A DNA stretch of 64,000 nucleotides. Origin: Anniella stebbinsi. Its lineage: Eukaryota; Chordata; Lepidosauria; Squamata; Anniellidae. Each line of letters opens with the position of its first letter. Within the stretch, counting starts at the first letter, position 1. The translations under genes and the position numbers were made by a program. The stretch is taken from positions 365,268,973 through 365,332,972 of the forward strand of contig JARDYH010000002.1 in assembly GCA_029215795.1 (NCBI GenBank), written 5' to 3'. The notes under the pieces were generated by a model that saw nothing but the letters and a program-made list of their open reading frames with translations, made no database searches and was not told the DNA's origin. Of the stretch, positions 34,601 to 45,593 are shown one piece after another.

Positions 34601-37600
34601 TATTTGGATGGAAGAGCTGCCATTGAAAATAGAAATGCTAGCTAAAGCTAGTCAAAAAAGATCCCACCTACTTTGGTAAGGCAGACCAGAAAACGACCAT
34701 CGACTTCAGTACGTGTCTAACTAGCAAGGAAAGGAATCTATTTATATAACCTTTCATTAATGCCTCCTCCAAAGAAGATTTGGTACTCACCAGATAGACC
34801 AGGCACTGAAGCTCTGCTCTTCATAACCAATGCAGCTGAAAATTAAAATCATAGCAGTAGTGCACCAAAAGGAGATAGTTGTGTTTTCTCAGTAGGTGTG
34901 CAAGCCCATTTGATTTTGCAGTAGAATTTGCCCAAACCCACGTCTTTCAGAAATGTGTCACTGTACTTACGATATGATTCTGAAGGCTTAATATCCATCA
35001 CTTGGCAGAAAAGTTGAACCTGGACTAAAACTGGCCCCCAACTCAGTAACACCCCACCCTCAGTTGTTCCACTTACATAAAATCCAGAACCTTAAACAAC
35101 CTGATCCCAAGAAAAAAAGTCATAAGGTGGAGAATTGGCTCACCTCTCCGCAGGTTCACATTCGACTCTTGAACTTGCTGGCTGAAATATACATAGAACA
35201 TGAAGAATCAAGATGATGAGGAGAAGGAGGAGCCTCTCTCCCAGTTCCACCGGGGGGGGGGACCTCTGGGGGAGGGGGGCAGATTCTGCTCTCCAGTGTG
35301 ACAGGAGCGAACAGGGCTCCTCATTTCACACCATTAGGCCACAAGGAAGATCCAGCAGAAAGAACCACTCAGTTGTGTGGAGGAGATGTTCACACGGATT
35401 TGGCTTTTGCGTAGGAAGAGGTTTGCATTGCCTCCACCTCTCCCGTTCGCCTGAAGATCCTGGCACATGGGGAGAAGTTGCAGACCAATTTTGCCTGAAG
35501 GTAAATATGAGGTGCATTTTGGAGAACCCTCTTCCCTGCAACGCATAGACAGGGCGAGCATTGAAGGAAGCTAGATGAAGTTTGGAAAGAGGAACCATAT
35601 GCCTTGGCTTCCCCCTGAAACTTCAGCCAAAAAACAGAGAGAAGCAAGTATCTAAAGTATCTTAGCATTCTGAGAACCTGCTTCTCTCCTTTTTTGGCCC
35701 TGAGTTGGATGCTCTCCTCCTTCCCCCCCACCTCTGAAACTTCACCAGAAACCCCCTGCTGACTCTGGCCAGATCTGCACCAAGCAGGATATAGCAGTAT
35801 GAAAGCAGTATATAAAAGGCAGGAGCCACGCCAAGCAGGATATAGCAGGATATGGTTTGTGTCAATGGGCCCCAACAGTTGTCAGTGCACTTCAATACCG
35901 CCACAGAGCAGTAATGCGGCTCCTGCCTTTTATATATCACTTTCATACTGCTGTATCCTGCTTGGTGTAGATCTGGCCTCTATCTTCTTCTGCTCCACCC
36001 ATTGATGACACATGTGGTGGTTGCATGCCAGAGTGTTTCTGTATGTAGAATCAAACATGTCCTTGTGTTCATTCTATGTGTAGCTCTATTATTAGTATTA
36101 GTATCAGTATTATATGTACTACTTTTTCATCCTGCTTTACAGAAAATTGTTGCCACCCAAAACAGCTAGTTAACTTATGGAATTCACTGTCAGAAGATTT
36201 GGTGATCACTTCTGGCTTAGATGTCTGAATATTAGACATATCCATCAACTGTCACCTAGTTGGCCAGAAGAGAAGAGAAGCAGGGCTATTCAACCACCTC
36301 TGCTGAGACACCAGCTGCCTTTGGCTCACTATCAACTAGAGCTTTGTTCCTGGCAGTTAGAGCTTTCAGCTACAATAGGCTGGTATTTGGGCTCCTCCCT
36401 TTTTGTCTTCAGCTCTACCCACCACTAGAATGCAGACCCCAAGAGCTCCTCTGAAACAGAATGAGGCCTTTGGGTTGAAAGAGGTTCATGCATCCTGCTT
36501 TAGGGGAACTGCAACCCCATATACAATACAGGTTGAATGCCATTTCCCTGGTCAGGGGAAGGCAAGCCACTGACACCTCTTACCTATGAGAGCTAAATGA
36601 GACCTGCAGGCACAGAGCGTCATCACATGGGGGGAAATTGTTTTTTCTTACTGTCACTTCTCTGCCTGGGCATTTGTCCCTCATTACTTCCTCTTTTGAA
36701 AGAGGAAGTAAACAACGTGCTTGGGGCCCATTGAGTGGGCCGTTTGGATCGCGCTGCTTATCCTGCACACAGTAGGGGATAGCGGCAACTTCCATCTTTA
36801 AAAATAAGTTGGACTTACTGGGGTGGTTTTTTGTAGCATGAAGAAGGCTAGAAGGGGCGAGGCGCGTGGGAGGAAAGTGATGTCATGAGAGGGACCCGTG
36901 AAAATTCGTGAGTGCACAGCAATGAGCATGCAATACAACACTCGTCTGATGGAGCTCACAGAAGCAAGGTGTTGGGGAGAAAGAACAGCCCATGGGAAGG
37001 CTATTAGCATGTCTTGCTTGCAAGCATCCAAGTGGGTGCAGGGTTGCTGCGCTCTTAAATAGTCTTGTAGATCACCATGCTCTTTAGATCATCTCTTGAA
37101 GATCGTCTGTGGCAGCCCTTTCAAAAGAGGAAGTTTGCTCTCAAATACCAGTTCCTGGGGAACATGAAGGGGAGGGTGCTATTGCACCCATGTCCTGCTT
37201 GTGGGCTTCCCAAAGGCATCTGGTTGGCCACTGTGCAAGCAGGATGCTGGACTAGATGGGCCTTTGGTGTAGTCCAAAGATCTGCTGATGTTTGTAGGTT
37301 CTTCCTAGGCTCTTACGGCAGGCAGCTGAGAGCCATGGAGCAAGGGCTGAGCTTTGCAAAGAGTGCAGGCCTTAGGACCCGAATTCAAACACAGAACAGC
37401 CACCACACTTGTCCCATCTAGACTGTGGAATATGTGTGTGTGTGTGTGCGTGCGTGCGCATTTGTACTCAACAGCCATCCACACTGCCTTCATAAGATGT
37501 ACAAAACAGATTCCTCCATAAAACAACAAAAACAACGTAGAATCCCCACAGAACGCAATAGGCAAAGTCTCCCTTGGGAGAAACAACGTTCCCCTTCTCC

Positions 37601-39243
37601 AAAAATGTATTTCCTTATTTGGAACCTAAAAAGGAAATTGACCATTTTCTCTTTTCAGTTTTTCATCGGTATAAATGATGTGGAAACGTATAAATAACAC
37701 ATACGGAACCGAGCTAATGTAGCAGCCAGAAAAGATGTACAAGGGGGATTTTTCACAGATCTGTTTCTCGCCATTAAAGCTTTATACACCATTAGCAGGC
37801 TTGTCTTCCCCAAGGTGAGATCAATTTTACAGTGCATATTCATTATTTCTTACCACCAGCCGTTGTGTTACTTTTGTGAGGGACAAAGTTAATGATGGTT
37901 GGGTTGGGTTCCTCAATAGGGCAGTGGAACACTGGCAAAAATATGTTATGTAGAACAAGGTAAGGGTAGGGGATTGTGGCTGAGAAACAGGCGAGTTTTG
38001 GGTGGGGGTGGGGGGCTGTGATCTGAAGCACATTTATAGTAGCTTCCATTTTCTCACACACACAAAAAACCACCACATTTTATTTTCCTGACTGAAATTT
38101 GCCCATTTATGGATGCAAGGGATTGAATGCCCATAAAAAACAACATTACCAAAGAGTATTCTTCCTCTCCTTTGGCTTTGTGTACAGGATCAGGCCTTTT
38201 TAACTTCAATTGCACACTCACTGTGGGCAAGATCCAAAATCCAAGGTGGGCTGAGGCTTATGTTTCTCTTAGAGCCACTCCCCCAACACTTGGTAAACTG
38301 TTTTTAACATCAGGACAACTTTTTTTTAAAAAAAATTCATTGTACAACATAAAGATGGACAATTCAGTCTATCTCCAGTCTGTGTCCGTTTCACATTCAT
38401 TCATTCATAAGTCTGTTCTATTCTGTTTTTGCAGTAATTTATGAATTGTTTTTATGTATGAAATGCAGGAAAATTCACATTATTTTTGCACTTAATTTTT
38501 TCTCAAAATTCACAATTTCATATGCATTCTACCATAAACTATGGATTCTTATAGTCAAATATCTATTTTTGTATCCGCTGTAATCAGTTTTAATTGGTCC
38601 TGTAAGTTTTCTTGAGTGCCATTTTTTTGTAGAAAGGCACAGTACAAATTAATCAATTAATTAATTAAATCTAAAATGTATGTTCTTATACGCATTTTGG
38701 TACATTCATTGAGCTGAGACCTGCATCACAAAAATGTGAAAACCAAAACATAACTTGTTCTTATGCTCTATCTTTGTCTGGGAAGTACGGATCAAGTCAG
38801 TTCGCTTAAAAACACAGACCTCACAAAACTCTTGAGCCACACCCTAGTGCGACATGATTTTGTGTGCTAGGGGGCAAAACAATTCCAACCCCCCCCCCAC
38901 TTGCGCTGTTGCAATCCAGCCTAAACACTGAAAATCCACTCAGAACTAAGGCTCAGACCATACAGCATGGGGAGATATGTGAGCATTGGAAAACAGCATC
39001 TCCTTTGGAGTTGAAAAGCCACGGGTCATGTTCTCCAATCCTCCTCAACTCTGCCTCATTGCCTGTCATTTGCAACCAGATCTCTTTGATCATCAACATT
39101 GCTGCCCAAATTAAGAGACACCAGCAAAGCAAGCAACACATGTCAGACGTATGTGAGCGCAACATTACCTGGGAAAATCCCAAGCAGAGACCTCCGATTT
39201 GCAAGATAAGCGACGAGAACAGGCCTGCTTGAAGATCCCACAT
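31499..39243 (-). CDS. TMEM207: TMEM207, complete five-exon gene
   Basis: Small single-pass type I membrane protein. Its biochemical role is unclear; in humans it is reported to bind WWOX through a PPxY motif. Coding parts in transcript order are 39243-39169, 35181-35144, 34835-34791, 33325-33180 and 31692-31499: 498 nt, 165 residues plus TAG. The layout is signal peptide (1-25), ectodomain (26-50) with C33 and C39, membrane helix (about 51-74), CLQCWLKRRR stop-transfer and a cytoplasmic tail with PPSY at 138-141. It aligns along its length with human TMEM207 (146 residues): IG-LCL and Q in the signal peptide, C-x5-C, the W at a split codon, CLQCWL, TVFA, IH-LQ-PD and PPxY. The tail runs about 17 residues past the human end. 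All junctions are GT-AG and in phase. It sits tail to tail with CLDN16, as in mammals. Confidence 0.93.
31693..33179. other. TMEM207 intron 4 with CR1 tails
   Basis: 32100-32462 and 32520-32712 are + strand CR1 3' ends of the second subfamily (FFTQHIVKLWNSLPQDVVMAT, then CTTGTGGGGTGG and GTGTGAACAGAGCGCTGGAC). A C run lies at about 31790-31806. No exon other than those of TMEM207 is seen. Confidence 0.7.
33180..33325 (-). CDS. TMEM207: TMEM207 coding exon 4 (membrane helix)
   Basis: Encodes the last base of a Trp codon, 48 residues from FCVSVFLVATL to VSVY, and one further base. It contains most of the transmembrane helix, the CLQCWLKRRR stop-transfer and TLTVFALSDAVSVY. The acceptor TTTCTCTTCTTCAG has a good pyrimidine tract; the donor is GTGAGT. 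This is the best-conserved exon and the one that first identifies the gene. Confidence 0.94.
33326..34790. other. TMEM207 intron 3
   Basis: Contains two unnamed shared repeats, 33565-33720 (with 27360-27560) and 34030-34290 (inverted relative to 13785-14045). No further coding exon fits phase and splice signals. Confidence 0.5.
34791..34835 (-). CDS. TMEM207: TMEM207 coding exon 3
   Basis: A 45-nt exon encoding the end of a Ser codon, CIGYEEQSFSAWSI and the first two bases of a Trp codon. The acceptor is TTAATTTTCAG and the donor GTGAGT. The pattern C-x2-Y with W-x-I-W before the membrane helix matches human TMEM207 position by position. Confidence 0.9.
35144..35181 (-). CDS. TMEM207: TMEM207 coding exon 2
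   Basis: A 38-nt exon encoding PASSRVECEPAE plus two bases of a Ser codon. The acceptor is TATATTTCAG and the donor GTGAGC. It carries the first ectodomain cysteine (C33) at the same distance from the junctions as in the human protein. It is too short to be found by open-frame scanning; it was found by phase and by C-x5-C continuity with exon 3. Confidence 0.88.
35182..39168. other. TMEM207 intron 1
   Basis: Holds a TCTACAC-ended palindromic MITE (35766-35978), a copy of the CATCAGACGAG MITE (about 36617-36958), a CR1 tail (about 37130-37320) and a GT/GC microsatellite (37433-37460). The segment 36330-36500 shares a short repeat with 28960-29100. Nothing is recognised at 37500-38850. Confidence 0.55.
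35766..35978. repeat. Palindromic MITE with TCTACAC termini, copy 3
   Basis: Left arm GGCCAGATCTGCACCAAGCA and right arm TGCTTGGTGTAGATCTGGCC are inverted repeats; TATAAAAGGCAGGAGCC and GGCTCCTGCCTTTTATA form an inner pair. The outer left unit CCAAGCAGGATATAGCAG is repeated in tandem near 35832. Confidence 0.78.
39169..39243 (-). CDS. TMEM207: TMEM207 coding exon 1 (signal peptide)
   Basis: Encodes 25 residues, MWDLQAGLFSSL to LCLGFSQ, a signal peptide with a hydrophobic core. The start ATG (39243-39241) has A at -3. The exon ends in CAG with donor GTAATG, phase 0. LFS, IG-LCL and the final Gln before the junction match the human exon. The frame continues past the donor without homology, which explains why the exon looks like part of a longer spurious frame. 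Confidence 0.88.
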
Positions 39244-40085
39244 TTTAAGCAAGAAGAAGCTTCTCCAGCTTCAGCCTGAGATTTTCCTGCTGTTGCTCGG
39301 CAAGGTGTTCCAACTCCTGGGAAAAAAAAATAACTTGTGTCTTGGGATGTGGAGGAAGGACATCAGGCAATGGATCCATGTGACTTGGGAGTTACAGTTG
39401 GCCTCACTTGCTTTCATGCAAAAGGCAATCTGGAGCGAAACTGGTGGAATCTTGTGAAGGTCAGCATCTTGCAAATTGGAAACGTCCTGTCATTACACCT
39501 GTGAATCCCCGAATCCAAAGGTGTGCATGCATGGGGAAATTCCAATCAAGTAAATATGAGTTCAAATGATTATAATTGCAGCTACAGATTTGTTTTTGGC
39601 ATGTTCCCCCCACCCCAATTTGTCTGGTTCTGTACTTCTCCTTCCAACGACCGTCTCCTCCCTTTCCCCAACTTTGTTCTACATTTATTATTACTAGAGT
39701 TTTGCCTGGAGTACAAGCAGCCAAGTTGCAAAACCACCATTAACTCTGTTTCTTGCCCATTTGACACAAATGGTGTCACATTCCATTCATTCCAGGTTAA
39801 ACATTAAACTGCAATTGCATCCTATGGCCAATGATTGACCGAGAGGAAAGATGGCACCTTGGAAATATTGTTTGCTCGGTCATGGTGGAGGCCATGAGTG
39901 TGTGCTCTCTCTTGGCCTGAATCCCACCCTCTCAAAAACTGAATGGTTTCTAGCTTCATACCATCTTGGTCAAGTGTATCTCCATCACTCACTGGCTGCA
40001 ACATCAGAGGGCAACTTAGTCATGTGAAGCAGCCATCAGAGGTCAACGCTTGTTATGCATGACAAAGGAAGACGGTCCTGACTTT
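39244..40085. other. Region upstream of TMEM207
   Basis: This should hold the TMEM207 5' UTR and promoter on the - strand. I see no TATA box at a convincing distance, no CpG island and no recognised repeat, so no promoter is called. Confidence 0.4.
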
Positions 40086-40092
40086 GAGCTTC

Positions 40093-40820
40093 TTCGGATG
40101 GGAGTGGGGGGGGAATCATGTTTCCCTCCTGTCGCTTTGCCTCCTGCTTTTGTCCCACAACAGGGACGAGCAGTTCCTCTTTCTTCAGATGGAGGAGGAG
40201 GTAGTAGCAAGAGGAAGTAAATAAAGACCATGCCGCCCATTCTCTGGGTGTCCCCCCTTGCTGCTTTTCTTGCCCACAGCAGGAAATGGTGGCATGTTTC
40301 ACCAAAAGGGAAAAAAATCGAATTTTGCTGGGTCTTTTTTTTTGAGACAGGAAAATGATCAGAAGGAGCAGGAGACGTGCAGGAGACGGACGGCATAGTG
40401 AATAGGAAGTGCAAAATCCGTGAGCGCCCAGTAACAAGCATGCTATAAAACGCTCGTCTGATGATGCTCTTTGTCATCAGACAGGAGTGGGGGGGCGAGT
40501 TCCCTACCATTGCTTCTCCGCCCCCGCTCCTGTCCCACATCACTTCCTCTTTCTTCTCGGAGAAGAAAGAGGAAGTAAACAAAGACCACGTGGCCCATTC
40601 AAGGGCCATTTTTATTGCACTGCTTTGCCTGCACACGGCAGGAAACAGCGGCACGTTCTGTTCCCCCACAAAAAGTCGGATTAAAAGGGGTCCATTTTGT
40701 GGCAGGAAAAAGGCAAGAAGGAGCAGGAGGTGCGCTGGAGGCAGACAGCGTTACCTAAAGGATGCAAGAAAAACTGTGAGTGGGCAGTGGCGTGCGTGCA
40801 AGAAAACTCTCATCCGATGA
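40093..40820. mobile_element. Two tandem MITEs with CATCAGAC termini
   Basis: 40093-40466 and 40474-40820 are two related elements head to tail. Each starts near GGAGTGGGGGG and contains GGAAGTAAA and AGGAAATGG/AGGAAACAG blocks, and ends near CGCTCGTCTGATG or CTCTCATCCGATG. A third copy lies at about 36617-36958 in TMEM207 intron 1. No coding frame. Confidence 0.65.
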
Positions 40821-41245
40821 ACCCTTCTGTCTGGAGCTACGAGAACCTGTGTGTGGCTGTTCCCTGTGGTGAACCACTGAACTGCAGGTGGTCACCTTTT
40901 GAGAGAAGTGCCGTCGTGCCCTGGACTGATTTGGCTCACCTCCCTAGGATGGCTGCTTCTGCTAATAATAATTCCAGGTGTGAATTTTCATACCCATAAG
41001 TCACTGCTCTGCAAACCAGATTTTAGGGAGTGCTTGTTGTTATTCCTATCTCCTGGGCATACCCCTTTGGAAGATGGCTGTCCTTACTCAGCGTTGAGGG
41101 AAAGGTACTCTGCATACATTCAGAGGCACTTTCCTTTTGAGCTGACCTGAAAGTGTTGACACTGAATTCAATCTACCACATGAGTGCGCAAGCGGGGGGC
41201 CCATTGGCAAGGGCCCACTGGAGTCTGGCCCTGGATGCACCAAGT

Positions 41246-41811
41246 TGTCGTGATTCCGTGCCCTCCCGCTGGAGTGCGAGACAATACAAAGGTCTACCCA
41301 GTAATCCTCAAAGCTTTATTCAGTACATAAACTTCTCCTTGCACTTTGAGAGAGTTTACACCTAGTAACCTTCCTCTAGGCTAACACTTGGCTAAACTAA
41401 GCGAGACAATTGTTCTTTCAACAAAGGCGGCGGTCTTTCCCCTGAGTCTCTTTCACTTCAAGGAGGATTTCTTTGAAGAAGCCTTTGGCGAGACACTAGC
41501 TGAGCTAACCGCCTCTCGCCTACCTTTAGCTCCGCCCGTTTAAACCTACGGCGTACTCTGGGATCGATCAGCTCTGAAGTCCCCTCCCCCTCAGAGTTGA
41601 GTTCCCACAGACTGTGTTGTTCGTGTCCTCATTGATAAGGTCTTGTGAAGATTCATCCCTGGCGGGTGAAGAGCCTGGGAGACTCACCTCCCCCATTTCC
41701 TGGGTAAGGTGGGACGTTTCTAGCCCTGTTTCTTCAGCTTCAGAATCTGATTCTGGTTGATAGCCTGAAACTCCTTCCCCCACACCAAGGGGGACAGGCC
41801 TGGTCATGACA
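41246..41811 (-). mobile_element. LTR of a retrotransposon with probable primer-binding site
   Basis: On the - strand it runs from TGTCATGACC to ATCACGACA, so it has TG and CA ends. A poly(A) signal (TTTATT on +, 41315-41320) lies about 70 nt before the end. Three bases after the LTR comes TGGTGCATCCAGGG (about 41242-41229), in the position and with the TGG start of a tRNA primer-binding site. The internal region is cut off soon after. No matching 4-6 bp target duplication was found, so it is a truncated element and not a clean solo LTR. Confidence 0.6.
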
Positions 41812-43204
41812 TGTATACAGCATTCAGAAATAAAAATGGAACACAGGGTTCCCAATTAATCAGTTCCACTTCAGAAGGAAGATGTCCAGTGATGGGACGG
41901 AGGGAGGTAACAAGGTCAAGAACAGCAGCACCTTCAAAAGATGGGGTGGGGTGGGGTTTTCTATTTATCTGGGGACCAGGCAATGAACTGGGCTTGCAGG
42001 TACTGTGCGTGCCTTACAAGTTACATCTTTGCTCTGCATTCATCACACAGAGCTCCATATTGCAGCCTCGGCTTTTCTTTATAAATTAATAACAGCACAA
42101 ACTTGAGCATGTGGAGGAGACCAGTGGGAAGATCTCATTACTGCAACCACTTCTGCCTTTGGAAAAAGGCTGTCCATCATGAACTAATTTCAGATTGCTT
42201 CTCTTTTTTTGCAATCATTTCGCCCCAAGCAGCCTACCGGTCCTTCCACAAGATATTGCTATCTGGAATGCCAGTACAGAGCTCTCCAAATTACTTCAAT
42301 TAAAGGTATCCCATGTATCATCAGTACAATGTGTTCACAGCAGGCAAATGTCCAGGATATAGGAAAACAGATCTGGACCCAGCACACAGGATGCTATTTT
42401 GCAGGTAGAAATGAACAGGAATGGATGATTTCAGGAGGCTTGCAAGTTATAGAACTAGGTTTGTATTGATGATTCTGGTAGACAAAAGGGGCCATGCCAT
42501 CAAGTTGTGGAAAACAGAAGGCTAGGCCATTGATTCTTGAATGGTCTCACTTGTGTCCAACTTGCAACTCAAGACATCTGCGTTCTCACCTCCTCCCCCA
42601 CAAAAAAAAAAATGATGAAAAGTAATTAGGACAGGATCACAGTTCCTTCTCACATGCAGCATTTTTAGAACACTGTCCAATAAGCCCGGAGGTTTTCCTT
42701 GAATTACCCCCAAAAGAGGTCAAAGGAAGAGAGTAATTGGCATACAATGTGCACCTGCTAATGTATACGTATAGGTGCAAATTTAGAAATGATTATTTTA
42801 ACTTAAATAGAAATCTAGCACCACTCAACATAGTGTGGAGGTCTATAGAGTGGCCTGCTACCCAGTTGCTGCTTGCTACCTGTGGACAGCCAACCGTTCT
42901 TATGTTTCATTTTCTTTAAGTCAGAATGGGACTGGAAAGCCCTTCAAATAGAGGACAGTCCTTGGTAAAAGAGGACACATGGCCACCCTGCTTTCCTGTA
43001 AAAGCACCGCTGAAATTAAAGGGAAATGACATGACCATAAGCAGCTTCCATCCATTTCATGGGGGCTTGCACAAGAACACTTTTTTTTAAAACAAAGCAA
43101 AATCATGAATGTTTCCTATGCTCACCCTAAGATGCTCTGAACTCATGACACTGACTTTGTTGGTATCTTTACACTCTGGGAAGCTGACCCCATTATATAT
43201 TTAG
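41812..43204. other. Intergenic, one shared repeat
   Basis: The segment 42730-42985 is related to 7085-7345. The rest shows no gene and no clear repeat. Confidence 0.45.
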
Positions 43205-43909
43205 TTGAGGGCACAATCCTATGCATGTTTAGACAGGAAGAAGTCTTGGCTGAAAACATCCTATGCATGTTTAGACAGAAAAAATCCTAAACATGCGCAG
43301 GTTGCACCCTTACTGAATTTCTCTAATTATCTTTATATATTTCCTACTTTGCTTGCTTGCTTGCTTGAGTGGAATTTAAAACAAACCTTTCAAAACATTT
43401 GGTGCATCCCAAATGGCCAACTCTTGAAGATGATCTCCTTCAAGGAGAGGGTAAAAGAAAACAAGAGTAAAAAACCTGTGATTTTGAATGAACATCTGAA
43501 AAGTAGGCAAGTTCTGAAGAAGATGTGAGCCATCTACTTTGATATTATATTGTTGGTTTCCCATTGTTTATCATTTGCTGAATTGCAAGCTGGCATCTAC
43601 ACCAGGGGTAAGCAATGGGGTGCCTGTGGATGCCGTTATTGGTGTCTGTGGAGGTGGATGCATGCCTTGCTTGACAGTCGAACAACTCAACATTGCAGGT
43701 CCTGCTTCTCTATCAGGGCAGGGCTCCTGCTGTTTCCTTGCGGGTTTCCTAGAGGATCTGATCAGCCACTGTAGGAAGCGGGATGCTAACTAGATGGCTC
43801 CATCCTGATCTGCTCCAGCACATATATTCTTATGCCCCCCTGAACTAGATCTAAGGAAGCAGAGAGAACCTCAGGGCTGAGCATCTTGCATTGACTGGAA
43901 GGTACAGCC

Positions 43910-43911
<2 letters not shown>

Positions 43912-43942
<31 letters not shown>
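43912..43942. repeat. TTA microsatellite
   Basis: Perfect TTA run of about ten units. A CT run lies at 44374-44411, another at 48669-48688 and a third at 52261-52302. Confidence 0.9.
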
Positions 43943-43943
<1 letters not shown>

Positions 43944-44373
43944 TGTCGCAACAGGATTGGGCCTGACTGATCGGTACTCAAGCGCCTCTTCATTTGCCAT
44001 TCCTTCACAAGTGCTAATTACTTATTTACCTAAAACCTTCAAGCCCTCTAATGAGTTGAGCTCATTTAGAAGCAGCGCACCAAGTGTCCCCGAGATCTTT
44101 TACGTGGGTTGCACATTCGAATCACGCTTTATAGGGCAGGTGCTAAAATGTTGAGAAAGGAAAGGATGGAGTGTGGAGGCGCTTCTCCAGTTGCTTCTGA
44201 TAATTAGAGCTCCTGGGTGGGGACTCCAGGCCGCTGGGCCCCCTCCCCATGTGGCTCCTTGTGCAAACGGCGGTGGTGAGGTTAATTGCAACGCTGACAC
44301 AAAGAAACATTCAAAATGGGGGGGGGGGGAACCTAAATCCAGATAATTAGCAGAAATAGTTCTTGAGAGAGAG

Positions 44374-44411
<38 letters not shown>

Positions 44412-44414
<3 letters not shown>

Positions 44415-45590
44415 TTCTAATGACCTGAATCAGAGTTGTTTACACAGCAGTTGATGATAAGGCATTATTTTATTTATTTATTTATTCATTCATTAAAAGA
44501 AAATCTCCACCCCATCCAGTTTTTTCCACTGGGCAATTTCCAAGGGGGAAATTTTGCAGCTGGGGAAGGAAAGGTGAACTCTCCCCTCCCCACATGCTGC
44601 AACACCTTTTGTCACCCCCCCCAGGAAATATCTCCCCCTGCATGCCAGTTGAGTTGTGTGTGTGGAGGGGGGGGGGATTTCCCATCGGTTTGGGATGATC
44701 TGGATCAGAGTGCAAATTAATTGAAGAGTTTATTTTATTAGCGATGATCTGGGTGAGAAATTAACCTGCTGGTTTTCCTTTTGTGAAATTTAAATAGATC
44801 CTACTACTTATTTCTCAGTTTGCAAATACAGATATCAATGGCTAGACCGACAGTAGTTTGTGAGTGATGGTTGAGCTGAACATGCAAAAGTAGGGGAATC
44901 TTTTTTCAACCACAACGTCAGCCCCCTTGGGCACAGGGGCCAACACATGCATGGCAAGTGATGAAGGGCAGGAGCCCATTGGGATGCGCATGTAACTGTC
45001 GAACCACGGGGCTCCGGGACCCATCAGCCTGAGTGCTCAGACCTGTGAGATATTACTGCAGGTTAGCCCATTCTCTGCTAGTTTGCCCATTCTCTCCCAG
45101 CCTGGCAAATATGGTGGATTTCCATCCATATTTCGCACGACGGGCAGTTGGTCATGCCTTTTCACTCTTTTTTTTCTCAAATTTTCAGACTCAAAACAAA
45201 TTACCATAGATTATGCACAAAAAGAACTTCCCACTGACCGGTATTTCATATGCAATGCTAACTTCCATCCATGAGGCCCTAGATGGGGTGTGTGTGTTGG
45301 TCCTTTTTCTGTATAACATCCCATAATACATTTTGCTATGCACTAAAGCTAGCTATCTGCTAGCGAATTACATGCAAAATGTGGGGCATATCAGACAAAA
45401 GATAGCTTAGCTCTGCCCCCAAAACTGACTTTTTGCCTCTATGGGAAAAAACACACAAAATGGTGTTACCAATCATAACCATGGATGGCCCGACCAGGAC
45501 ACCCACAAAAAAGATTTGTGTGGGCCTTGAATCTTCTAAGCACCTGGCCACGTGCTTGACTAGAAGCCATGGGCATAAAGGACTCCAGTA
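44412..45590. other. Intergenic, nothing recognised
   Basis: No gene or assignable repeat in about 1.2 kb, apart from a TTTA run near 44468-44490 and short G and C runs. Confidence 0.45.
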
Positions 45591-45593
45591 TGG

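Noticed and set aside
34849..35052. Frame with LFCQVMDIKPSESYRKYSDTF as a TMEM207 exon
   Set aside because: It has a GTAAGT donor-like site near 34968, but its phase does not fit exon 3, the fitting phase has a stop, and it lacks TMEM207 similarity. The 35144-35181 exon fits in all respects.
35600..35665. Signal-peptide-like MLRYFRYLLLSVFWL as TMEM207 exon 1
   Set aside because: There is no usable donor after it. The 39243-39169 exon has a donor in phase and clear similarity to the human signal peptide.
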